DNA of 64,000 nt from NCBI GenBank assembly GCA_035530655.1, contig DATKUK010000119.1, positions 1 through 64,000 of the forward strand, written 5' to 3'. Within the stretch, counting starts at the first letter, position 1; each line of letters starts with the position of its first letter. A program made the translations under genes and the position numbers. The DNA is from DATKUK01 sp035530655 (GTDB taxonomy: Bacteria > Planctomycetota > Phycisphaerae > UBA1845 > DATKUK01). The notes below the pieces were generated by a model, which did no database searches, was not told the DNA's origin, and saw only the letters and a list, made by a program, of their open reading frames with translations. Shown here piece after piece: positions 33,512 to 41,512 of the stretch.

Positions 33512-35236
33512 ATGAACCAACCTACTGACAAGCAAGAGGAAAGCCCCACGCCGCGGAAAGTTCCTGCTGCCTGGACGGGGCGCCTTCTTAAGCTGGGCAT
33601 CGTCGTGGGTATCCTCGTCGCTGTCGCGGCGATGGTTGTGGTCGGGGCCGAGTACTACACCTCTCAACCAACTTTTTGCGGCTCCTGTCACATCATGGAT
33701 CCGTACTACGAGAGCTGGAAAAACGACGTTCATTCGTCCACCGATCAGGAAGAGGCCTATTGCGTCGACTGCCACTATGCGCCGGGGCAACAACATACGT
33801 TTGAGGCCAAGTTCCGGGGTCTCAGCCAGGCCGCCAGTTACTTTTCCGGTCGGTCGGGAGCCGGTCGGCCGAAAGCTCACGTGCGGGATACCAGTTGCCT
33901 TCGCAGCGGGTGCCATGATGACCTGGCGTATATGGCCGAGGAGTACCAACTGGGGACAGTGAAATTCAGTCACGCCAAGCATCTCGATACCCACGGCGAA
34001 AACCTCCGCGGCAAACAGAACCAGCTTGCCGAACTCCGCGCGAAGCTCCTTGAAGCTCTGGGCGCGGCCCGGCTCGACGCCATCGATGCGACCGCCAAAA
34101 CCGTCATGCATGCCGACCAGCGCAGGCGGCGGTTGACGGCTTGGCTTGGCGATGAGGCATTGTCGGCCTGGCAGGACGACGTGTTAGAGTACGCCGAATT
34201 GATCCATATGGAGGTCCGCGTGGACCAGCTCGGCGGCTTGAAGTGCGCGAGTTGCCACCAGTTCGACGCGTCGCTCGAACACCACTTCACCGCTGCGAAG
34301 ACCGTTTGCTACACTTGTCATTTCATCAACCAGCCATTCAATCGCAATACCGCCACCTGCTTGAATTGCCACGAGCCGCCCGCCGGGCCCGTGCCTGTTC
34401 ACTACGGGCAGCACGCCGGAGGCCGGTCCGATCAGGCGGTGGAGGACGTCACCATGGACCATGCCATGATCATCGCCCACAACGTCACCTGCAGCAGTTG
34501 CCACACGGATCTGATTCACGGCGTCGGTCAGGTCACGCGGCGTGACTGCGAGAACTGCCACGACCAGCAGCGATATCTGGCCGACTTCGATCAACTCAAC
34601 ACCGACATCGTCCGTGAATATCATCGAGTCCATGCCGCCGCGCAATACGCCCGCTGCAGTGACTGCCACGAGCTGATCGACCATAAGCTCACGCCTCTCG
34701 TTGACCCGCAAAGCGCGGTGGCTCTGCTCGTTCCGGTACGGCAGGACTGCGATCATTGCCACCCGGAGCATCACCGCGAGGTGGTCGACCTGCTGCTGGG
34801 CCAAGGGGGATTCGTAGAGGGCGCCCAGGGCGTCGCCAACCCCATGACCGGCTCACGGGCAAACTGTCGCGCTTGCCACACGCAGGCCGGCGCCGATCCG
34901 AAGGGCGAAATGGTGTTGACCAGCGCCCGAGAAGCCTGCCAAGGCTGTCACGGCGAGGACTACGAGGAACTGTTCGCCCGATGGCAGCACGCCGTGCAGG
35001 CGCGCCTGGAAGAGGCCCGCGAGTTGCTGACGTCCGTCGAAACGAGACTGTCCGCCGCCGCCAGCCAGCCGCAACAGCGAGACCTGGACGAGGCAAGGCG
35101 GTTGCTGAACCGGGCCCGACGGAACGTACAGTTGGTGGCGACTGCAAACGGTCTGCACAACAAGAATTACGCTCTCATGCTTCTCGATCAAGCCGTGATC
35201 GATTTGGAGCGGGTCGCTGGAAAGCTTTCGCGATAA
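33512..35236 (+). CDS. NapC/NirT-type membrane-anchored dodecahaem cytochrome
   Basis: The 574-residue product has a single N-terminal helix (LGIVVGILVAVAAMVVVGA) followed at once by FCGSCHIMDPYYESW and YCVDCHYAPG, the signature of NapC/NirT/NrfH quinol-linked cytochromes. It has eleven CXXCH motifs (CGSCH, CVDCH, CASCH, CYTCH, CLNCH, CSSCH, CENCH, CSDCH, CDHCH, CRACH, CQGCH) plus CX4CH (CLRSGCH). About 75 haem-free residues follow, predicted coiled coil (EEARELLTSVETRL). Typical NapC has four haems and 200 residues, so this is a much extended form. A GAGGAGGG site precedes the ATG. It ends the operon. It could be a second quinol-oxidising entry point beside the cytochrome b fusion (inference). 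Confidence 0.88.
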   Translation: MNQPTDKQEESPTPRKVPAAWTGRLLKLGIVVGILVAVAAMVVVGAEYYTSQPTFCGSCHIMDPYYESWKNDVHSSTDQEEAYCVDCHYAPGQQHTFEAKFRGLSQAASYFSGRSGAGRPKAHVRDTSCLRSGCHDDLAYMAEEYQLGTVKFSHAKHLDTHGENLRGKQNQLAELRAKLLEALGAARLDAIDATAKTVMHADQRRRRLTAWLGDEALSAWQDDVLEYAELIHMEVRVDQLGGLKCASCHQFDASLEHHFTAAKTVCYTCHFINQPFNRNTATCLNCHEPPAGPVPVHYGQHAGGRSDQAVEDVTMDHAMIIAHNVTCSSCHTDLIHGVGQVTRRDCENCHDQQRYLADFDQLNTDIVREYHRVHAAAQYARCSDCHELIDHKLTPLVDPQSAVALLVPVRQDCDHCHPEHHREVVDLLLGQGGFVEGAQGVANPMTGSRANCRACHTQAGADPKGEMVLTSAREACQGCHGEDYEELFARWQHAVQARLEEARELLTSVETRLSAAASQPQQRDLDEARRLLNRARRNVQLVATANGLHNKNYALMLLDQAVIDLERVAGKLSR

Positions 35237-35507
35237 GTGCATAGCTCGAAGGCGATGCACAGACCCGCGCAGTCGAGCGGACTCGGTGTCGGACAATCTG
35301 GGCGAGCCCGTGCACGGCCAAGAACCGGACTGCTGAAGGCGCCGTAACGTTTGCCAAGGCGCCGAGCAGCAGATCTGCAGTCACGACCAGAAGCCGCTCG
35401 TCCGGCGAATTGCGGCCGGCGGAGACTCTCCGAGCCGAGCACTGTACGAAGCCAGGTGTGGACTGCCCACGCCGACGGCAGCACGTGCACCCACACGACG
35501 GGCGGGG

Positions 35508-35915
35508 CTATGACGACTTTTTTCTGCCTGCCACGCGAGACACAAACAGCCCCGCGAGACAGCCAAGCACCGTCCAATGGACCAGGAACATCAGGGCTGC
35601 GGAACGAAGGTACGGCGGCTCGTGCCCCAACGCCTGTTTGACAATCAGTCCGATCATAGAAGTCGGAAAAGAAAAGGCAACCAGCGGATACATGATCTCG
35701 GGCCGGCCCATCCCGCCCCCGTGCACGTATGTGTCTCGCGTTGTCCAAAAGGAAACGGCGAGCACCACGGCAAGCGCCAGGCTGCCCACGACAAGCCCGG
35801 CTACCACACCGGTGAGCACGAGCCGAGGCGTCGCCAGGATGCGACCAAGGATCCAAACAACGGCGACCACCAACAGCCAGCTCAGAACCAGGCAGCCTAA
35901 CAGCAGGCCGATCAT
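35508..35915 (-). CDS. Small polytopic membrane protein
   Basis: The 135-residue product has four predicted membrane helices (LLGCLVLSWLLVVAVVWIL, LVLTGVVAGLVVGSLALAVV, a weaker one near MYPLVAFSFPTSMIGL, and LMFLVHWTVLGCLAGLFV). No family is recognised. The frame is open as far as 36587, but the upstream part crosses a tRNA gene, so the start is placed at ATG 35913-35915. No strong ribosome binding site is seen. It lies downstream of tRNA-Arg on the same strand and may share its promoter. Confidence 0.55.
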   Translation of the reverse strand: MIGLLLGCLVLSWLLVVAVVWILGRILATPRLVLTGVVAGLVVGSLALAVVLAVSFWTTRDTYVHGGGMGRPEIMYPLVAFSFPTSMIGLIVKQALGHEPPYLRSAALMFLVHWTVLGCLAGLFVSRVAGRKKSS

Positions 35916-36239
35916 CAAGGGCACAGGCACTGTACCACGCTCCTTTAATGACCTCAGCAGTGCGCAGCCCGAGCCGCCATTATCGTCCTGGAAACCAGTT
36001 AATGCAAACGTGAATTGAGAGGACGAGGGGCTCAGCCGAACGGCTTGCCCGCCAGTGCCCGAATGGCGCACAGTCGAGGGAGCCACCCGATTGGGACGGT
36101 ACAGTTTTGCTATTCCGACTGTGCGACGCCCGTTGGCTGCGGCCGAACGACGAAAAGCTTCCTGCCGTAGGGCTCGCCCGAGCAACCAGCGCGACCCGAC
36201 AAATGAGAAACGCAGGTGTCCCGCATGGGAAATGAACAA
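35916..36239. other. Intergenic stretch with no recognised feature
   Basis: Between the small membrane protein gene and tRNA-Arg no ORF with coding character, hairpin with a T-run or repeat could be recognised. Confidence 0.4.
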
Positions 36240-36313
36240 CGCGCCGGGCAGGACTCGAACCTGCGACTTCCGGATTAGAAATCCGGTGCTCTGTCCACCT
36301 GAGCTACCGGCGC
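36240..36313 (-). tRNA. tRNA-Arg (anticodon TCT)
   Basis: Read on the minus strand, 74 bases fold as a cloverleaf: acceptor GCGCCGG pairs with CCGGCGC, the D-arm contains AGCTCAG, the anticodon arm is CCGGA-TTTCTAA-TCCGG with anticodon TCT, and the T-arm is GCAGG-TTCGAGT-CCTGC. The discriminator base is G and CCA is not encoded. TCT decodes AGA/AGG arginine codons. Confidence 0.95.
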
Positions 36314-36677
36314 GACGAACACCCGACCTCGGGCAACTAACGATACCATCGGCCCAAAGGCCCTTCAAGCTGCGGCCACCCGCGCAAATCAAAGCCACAA
36401 AGCAAGTTGCACAGAGCAACCCGGGCGGGGCAGCCCGCGTGGCAGGTACGTACGCACCGAGCGGGCTTGATCTACCAGCCGCCCGGCGTGGACCCAGGAC
36501 CAACCGCTTCACGAACCACCAGGCACACCCGCCGGCTTGATTCGGCCCGACGCTTCTGCGATAAGCTTTCCCGGCGTGTGCGGCCAACCGCGAGGCGCGC
36601 TGTCCAGCGCGCAGGTGCGTGAAACCGTTGGCTGGCGCGAAGCCTCGGGTGTCATGCTGTGCGCAGGAGGTGAATCG
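36314..36677. other. Divergent intergenic region between tRNA-Arg and the SGNH hydrolase gene
   Basis: It contains the tRNA promoter listed at 36340-36368 and the AGGAGGTG ribosome binding site of the hydrolase just before 36678. No ORF in it is convincing, and no other feature was recognised. Confidence 0.45.
36340..36368 (-). promoter_or_regulatory. Sigma-70 promoter of tRNA-Arg
   Basis: On the minus strand TTGAAG is followed after exactly 17 bases by TATCGT. The start point would be near 36333, about 20 bases ahead of the tRNA 5' end. Confidence 0.55.
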
Positions 36678-37679
36678 ATGACCTGGCTACGACTTGCTCT
36701 CGTTACGGCTGCGATGGTCGGACTGGCGGTGGCGACTACGTCGGCCCCGGCCCAGGACGTCGACGCCGACGTCGCCAAGGCCAACAGCTACGACGACGCC
36801 TGGCAGAACGGGCCCGACGGCTGGGTGGCGAACCTGCGCAAGGTCCGCAGCAAGTTCGCCGGCACGCCCGGCTTCGCCCTGCACCTGGGTGACTCGATCA
36901 CCTACGCCAATGGCTACGGCCAATGGGCTCGCCACGGCGCCGGCAAGACGCCCGAGGACGAGGCCATCTGCCGCTACGTCAAGGCGTCGCTTTGGGGCGA
37001 CCGGGCCAACGACGTCAAGAGCGGCTTCTACCTGGCTGCTTACGACCATCCGGTCGGCGGGCGCAGCTTCACAGCCGTGGGTGGCATCACCACCGCCCAA
37101 TGGCTCAAGCATCACGCCAACCACCAAAACCCCAGCATCGACGAGATGTTCACCGCCGGCTTCACCAACCCCGACGGCGTGCAGTACCGCGACGCCGAGA
37201 TGTGCCTGATCATGCTCGGCAGCAACGACGCCCACCAGAAACGACCGACCCAGGACATGATCGCCGACCTGACCACCATCATCGACAAGATCATGGCCAG
37301 CAACACCATGGTCGTCCTGTCGACCATCTCGCCGCTGCGAGGCAGCATGGAGATCGTACAAGGATATAACCAGGCCATCCGCCAACTGGCCCGCAAAAAG
37401 AAGCTGCCCCTGGTCGACTTCTGCGCCGAGATCATCCGCCGCCGTCCAGGCAACGCCTGGGACGGCACGCTCATCAGCCAGGACGGCGTCCACCCCACAG
37501 CCAAAGGCGCCGACTATCATGCCGCCGGCAATCCCTACGCCGACAAGGGCAAATCCCTCAGCGAGGTGGGACTACTGCTCCGCGGCTGGCTCACCATTCA
37601 GAAGTTCAAACAGATCAAGGAGTTGGTGATCGACCCGGTGGCTGCGTCTGGCGAGGCCAGTCGTCCCGTCGGCAAGTGA
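36678..37679 (+). CDS. Secreted SGNH/GDSL-family hydrolase
   Basis: This 333-residue protein has a signal peptide (LALVTAAMVGLAVATTSAPAQA-like) and then the SGNH blocks: GDSIT near residue 74 with the nucleophilic serine, a glycine in the ITTAQWL region, GSND near residue 179 and DGVHPT near residue 272 with the Asp-His pair. The family includes esterases and carbohydrate deacetylases. The ATG at 36678 has a strong AGGAGGTG site; the frame upstream to 36537 lacks coding character. It stands alone between the tRNA and a gene-poor interval, so context gives no substrate. Confidence 0.8.
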   Translation: MTWLRLALVTAAMVGLAVATTSAPAQDVDADVAKANSYDDAWQNGPDGWVANLRKVRSKFAGTPGFALHLGDSITYANGYGQWARHGAGKTPEDEAICRYVKASLWGDRANDVKSGFYLAAYDHPVGGRSFTAVGGITTAQWLKHHANHQNPSIDEMFTAGFTNPDGVQYRDAEMCLIMLGSNDAHQKRPTQDMIADLTTIIDKIMASNTMVVLSTISPLRGSMEIVQGYNQAIRQLARKKKLPLVDFCAEIIRRRPGNAWDGTLISQDGVHPTAKGADYHAAGNPYADKGKSLSEVGLLLRGWLTIQKFKQIKELVIDPVAASGEASRPVGK

Positions 37680-38178
37680 TATACCGAATTCGGCGCGAGG
37701 CCGTGCCCTCGCCGGCGCGAGTTGCCTGCCCCGCGCAGCAAAAAAAAGAGGTAGCCTTTCCCCTCCGAAAGGCTACCTCCGCCCGGGCTTGTGGCACCGG
37801 GGCAAACTCTCCCTCCGGACAGCACCAAACTGCAAAGGCGCTGACTCACGGTTGCACGCAGTGTCGGTCGTAGCGCACCGCCGATGTCGCACCCCCTGTG
37901 TCCCGCATCCCCTATTCTCTGGAAGCCGGCGGCCCAAACCTGCTCGCCGTGGCATGCGCTGGCGCGCCTGGGCAGCACTCGAAACCTAAGATACAGATGT
38001 CCCCTGGTCAAATCGGGGCGGCAAGAAAATCCTCAGAAGTGTTCTTCAACCTGAAGACCCACCCCCTGCCGTTCTATTCGACTCGATTATCAGTCTTGCG
38101 AACGAGCACGAATCAACATCATTCAGCCGCATCGCCAATGTGCACCCGCTGCTCTGCGAACCGGCCACTACGTGCCTG
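37680..38178. other. Gene-poor interval
   Basis: Apart from the hairpin at 37741-37779 no gene, repeat family or RNA motif was recognised in these 499 bases. It lies between the SGNH gene and the oxidoreductase remnant and may be decayed coding DNA. Confidence 0.4.
37741..37779 (-). terminator. Intrinsic terminator, minus-strand orientation
   Basis: A perfect 13-base-pair stem (37748-37760 with 37767-37779) and a six-base loop are followed on the minus strand by seven T residues (37747-37741). No intact minus-strand gene ends here; the nearest is the oxidoreductase remnant at 38179. On the plus strand it could still act as the end of the SGNH transcript, 62 bases after the stop, though no T-run follows. 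Confidence 0.7.
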
Positions 38179-38325
38179 CTAGGATGATGCGTCAAGAGGC
38201 ACCACCTGACCCGTCCGGGCCGATTCGGCAGCCGCCTCGGCGCAGGCGGTCGATCGGGCCGCGGCCAGCCCGCCCGCGCTATCGGGCTGCTTGCGGGCCA
38301 GCAGTGCGTCGACCCAATGTTCCAT
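38179..38325 (-). pseudogene. C-terminal remnant of a Gfo/Idh/MocA-type oxidoreductase
   Basis: A 48-residue frame starts MEHWVDALLARKQP and ends SARTGQVVPLDASS. The combination of a 'WVDALLARKQP' segment and a final 'AEAAAESARTGQVVPL' is the usual C-terminus of Gfo/Idh/MocA family oxidoreductases, in which the last helix is followed by a short strand. The N-terminal NAD-binding part is missing; the DUF4139 gene lies directly upstream. Identification rests on this short similarity only. Confidence 0.45.
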
Positions 38326-38383
38326 GACTCCCCGTTTTTTCTGCCTCGCGTTTTGCCGCCATTCAGTACATGCAACGCGGCGA

Positions 38384-40426
38384 CTACCCGATGTCGAGCG
38401 ACAGCAGATACACCGCCAGGCCGTTTTCCTGCTTGCGCAGTTGCTCGCGTGCAGCCGTCAGGTCCTTCTGGAATTTCTCGATCTGATCTTCCTGCTCGTT
38501 CATCTTCTGGTAGTAACGTCCCGACAACTCCGAGTTGGACGGGACAGCCCGCAGGTTTTGCCGCAGACGGTCCTGGTCCTTGTCGAGCTGGGCAAGCTGC
38601 CGTTCGAGATCGGCTGCCTGATGTTGGGTCTGCGTGATCTGCTGCCGTATGTTTACCACCGTCTGAAGCGCTTCCTTGAGCTGCTGGCTGGCCTGCTTGC
38701 TGCGGATGTACAGCTCGATGCGATCGAGCGCCACGTCGGCCAGCACGATGTGCTCCTGCCCGTAGCGCTCCAGCCGGACGGGCAGATTGGCGGTCGAATC
38801 GGCCTTGACCTCCAGCCGAAAACGGTATTGCTCGGGTGTCCGCTCAAACGGCTCCTCGGGCTCCACGAGCTTCCAGTTTGAGTCGAACGGCTGCTCGACC
38901 ACCACGACGCGCGGTTTGGCGTCGCTGTTCTTGATCTGGTAGACGCGCTCGTCCACGTACTTGCGCCGCACGATCAGCGTGCCCTTGGCGATTCGCACGC
39001 CGACCACCTCTTCAGGCCGGTCGGGCCGCTGCACTTCGGCCAGGCACTCCAAATCCAGCGCGTAGGAGATCAGTCGCTTCTGCCCCGGAGACACGTCGCC
39101 CAGCCTCGCATCGCCTGCGTAGGCCCCGCCGTCCAGCACGGTGACCGGTCCCTGCATCAGGTTCAGACCCGTATTGTTGGTCAGCATGAGGCCGTTGAGC
39201 GGATGCTTGGCGTGTACCGACGGGTTGTAGACGCTCAGCTTCTCGACTTCGACCTGCTGGCTGACGATCGGCAGCATGGCCGACCGATGCCGCTCGATGC
39301 TCACGGGCACACCCACGTTGTAGGCGAACAGCTCGCCCGTCTCGCGCGCCGTGGCGACTTGCTCAACGCCGACTCCCGCGTATTCCTCCCTTGCCACAAA
39401 GCCGAGGCTCACCTCCCCCACGGCATCTCCCGCCATCCTGCCACGGATGCCCTTCCTGAACGCCATAGATGTGCCCGCTGGGGGAGCAGCCGCCATCGGC
39501 GCACGCGCGCGACCCTCCAACTCCTCTAACGCTTGCCCGTATTCTTGCGGGCGCAGGCTGGCGTACAGCTCCGGCTTCACCTCCGGCCGGGGGGCATACA
39601 GCGGCTGATACAAATCCTGCACGAACGAGATCGGCCGCCCCGATACCAGCGAAAGCTCGACGCCGCTCCAGTCTTCCTCGGTCATGTTCTCGACAATAGC
39701 CCAGCCCTGTAGCAGGGCCTCGCCCTCGGCGCCCATCGCCAGCCGATAGCTCGTCTTCCACACCGGCGTCTCGATGACGTACCCCGCCCGGACTTGCCGC
39801 TCGCCCTCGCCGGCGAAGTTCAGCACCACCGTCCGGGTCCGCGTGTCGCGGCTGCCGGCCAGCGCGGCTAGCGCCTTGCGAAGCTCGCCGTCGATCCGCT
39901 CGTCCAGCACGCGCAGGCTGCGCACCTCGGGCAAAGCCGCACTGCGCAGCCCCTTGTCGGTCAGCACCGTCAAGACGTCGATCTCAACCGTCATCCCGGG
40001 TGAGTCGCCGGTGTGCCGCTTCTGACCTTCGACGCTCACGATCCGGCCTGCAAAGCTCTCACCGGCTGCAAGCACCTCGACTTCGGTGCCGCGCAACTGG
40101 CGCAGCAGGTCGCCCAGCGTCTTGGCGGCGGTTACATCGACGGCAAACGACTTGAGCGTGCGGTCCAGCGGCTCCTGGGCCGGGTAGGTCACCACGCCCA
40201 CCTTGCCCCCGCCCAGATCCTCCAGCAGAAGGCTTTTGAGGATGTCGTTGATCTGCTCGGTGCGAAACCGCAGCTCCACCGAATCGGCCCCGCTGACCGC
40301 GCCCGACCGCTCGAAGTAGCCCACCCCGCTGCTGAACAGCATGACCCGTTTCGTCGGCAGCTTCGCTCCGCTCGCCGGCCGACACAGACACGCAAGACAC
40401 ATCGCCAACATCCATCCCCATCGCAT
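38384..40426 (-). CDS. DUF4139 domain protein
   Basis: The 680-residue product has a signal peptide (MLAMCLACLCRPASG). An N-terminal domain begins KRVMLFSSGVGYFERSG, followed by long beta-rich DUF4139 segments (for example AGYVIETPVWKTSYRL and ENMTEEDWSGVELSLVSGRP, both typical of the family) and a C-terminal coiled coil (about 560-670, heavy in Q, E, K). DUF4139 proteins are exported and often described by similarity to a mucoidy inhibitor A; no reaction is known. The GGAAGGAG site supports the start. It is followed by the oxidoreductase remnant and preceded by a 123-base gap from the RNase HII-like gene. Confidence 0.82.
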   Translation of the reverse strand: MRWGWMLAMCLACLCRPASGAKLPTKRVMLFSSGVGYFERSGAVSGADSVELRFRTEQINDILKSLLLEDLGGGKVGVVTYPAQEPLDRTLKSFAVDVTAAKTLGDLLRQLRGTEVEVLAAGESFAGRIVSVEGQKRHTGDSPGMTVEIDVLTVLTDKGLRSAALPEVRSLRVLDERIDGELRKALAALAGSRDTRTRTVVLNFAGEGERQVRAGYVIETPVWKTSYRLAMGAEGEALLQGWAIVENMTEEDWSGVELSLVSGRPISFVQDLYQPLYAPRPEVKPELYASLRPQEYGQALEELEGRARAPMAAAPPAGTSMAFRKGIRGRMAGDAVGEVSLGFVAREEYAGVGVEQVATARETGELFAYNVGVPVSIERHRSAMLPIVSQQVEVEKLSVYNPSVHAKHPLNGLMLTNNTGLNLMQGPVTVLDGGAYAGDARLGDVSPGQKRLISYALDLECLAEVQRPDRPEEVVGVRIAKGTLIVRRKYVDERVYQIKNSDAKPRVVVVEQPFDSNWKLVEPEEPFERTPEQYRFRLEVKADSTANLPVRLERYGQEHIVLADVALDRIELYIRSKQASQQLKEALQTVVNIRQQITQTQHQAADLERQLAQLDKDQDRLRQNLRAVPSNSELSGRYYQKMNEQEDQIEKFQKDLTAAREQLRKQENGLAVYLLSLDIG

Positions 40427-40549
40427 GGCATAGCTCCTTCCAGGCAGTTATCGGCGCCGGCCGACCGGATGCCCGATCCGCGCGGCGCCGTCTTAGGATT
40501 CCTTCCTTTTGATGCGCGCCCTCGCCTGCGGTTCCATCGTCCGTGTCAT

Positions 40550-41512
40550 TCAACGGCTACGCACCAGCAGGCGGCGGTCCACTCTCGCCGCCCGCAACGT
40601 CCCGTCGAGGTCTCGTAGGAAGCGCTTACCGTCGGTGTAATATCCCTCCGTCGGTGACAGGCCCGGCTGTTTCGCCTGCCAGTACCGATTCAGCAGACCC
40701 ATAAACAACTCGCGAATGTACTTGCTCACGATGCTGGCCAGGGCGATCGGCAGATGTTGCTGCTCGCCGCCTTTAAGAAATGCAACGCGCCAGCAGCTCC
40801 GCCCTTGGGTCAGCCGATAGGCGCTGCGCTCGGGCGATTCGTCCTCAATCGCCAGGCTCCGGCCGGCGAACGCCAGCATCAGAGGCCTGGCGTATCGGCT
40901 GCGCCCGCCCTGCCTGTCGGCCACAATACGAACCTCCGCCGAGTCGCCCACCTCCTGCGTCGCACGCTGCATCAGCCGGGTGGCCAAGCCAAACAGCAAC
41001 GTCGATTTGTTCCGCGTTCTGTCCACCATGCGGTTGTAGTGGCCGGCCGGCAACACTTCCACCCACGCAGCCAACGGGCGGATGCGATGGCCTGCCAGGT
41101 CGCGGCGCAGCGCGTTGGCGTGCGTCTCCACCTGCCCCAAAGAGACGGCCGTCGGCAATTCAACGTCGGTTTGCCAGTACCATGGGTACTCCGCCATCGC
41201 CTCGACGGCCTGAGGACATACATAGCGCAACAGCTCTGTCAGGCCCGATACCTTCTGACCGCACGTCGCCAGCCACGCCAGCGATGCCGTCTCCAGTCGA
41301 TCCAACCCCTGCCCGCTACGGTACAGTTTCTTGCTGTCGGCGATCATCAGGCGGGTCTGAGTGACTCCAACGCGGGCACTTACGCTGGCCCGAAGCATAT
41401 CCCACAGACTCTCGTCGGCCAGGCGGTCCGGCAGCTCGAGGCCAACCGCGCTGACCACCAGAGGCCCCAGTAGCGGCCCGTAACCGGCTTCGTCGATCCC
41501 GACTACGATCAT
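40550..41512 (-). CDS. RNase HII-like ribonuclease
   Basis: The 320-residue product opens with VVGIDEAGYGPLLGPLVV, containing the DEAG acidic motif of RNase HII. Later blocks are ASIVSKYIRELFM and PTEGYYTDGKRFLRDL, similar to the C-terminal helices of the RnhB family. It is longer than the usual 200-260 residues because of an insertion between about 90 and 190. The group is probably a diverged RnhB paralogue that cleaves RNA in RNA-DNA hybrids. Whether it is the cell's main RNase HII cannot be told. The start overlaps the stop of the methyltransferase gene (ATGA), so the two form an operon. Confidence 0.75.
   Translation of the reverse strand: MIVVGIDEAGYGPLLGPLVVSAVGLELPDRLADESLWDMLRASVSARVGVTQTRLMIADSKKLYRSGQGLDRLETASLAWLATCGQKVSGLTELLRYVCPQAVEAMAEYPWYWQTDVELPTAVSLGQVETHANALRRDLAGHRIRPLAAWVEVLPAGHYNRMVDRTRNKSTLLFGLATRLMQRATQEVGDSAEVRIVADRQGGRSRYARPLMLAFAGRSLAIEDESPERSAYRLTQGRSCWRVAFLKGGEQQHLPIALASIVSKYIRELFMGLLNRYWQAKQPGLSPTEGYYTDGKRFLRDLDGTLRAARVDRRLLVRSR

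Noticed and set aside
36240..36313. tRNA-Arg as an integration site for a genomic island
   Set aside because: No integrase gene, no second copy of the tRNA 3' end was noticed in the flanks, and the genes on either side show no island character.
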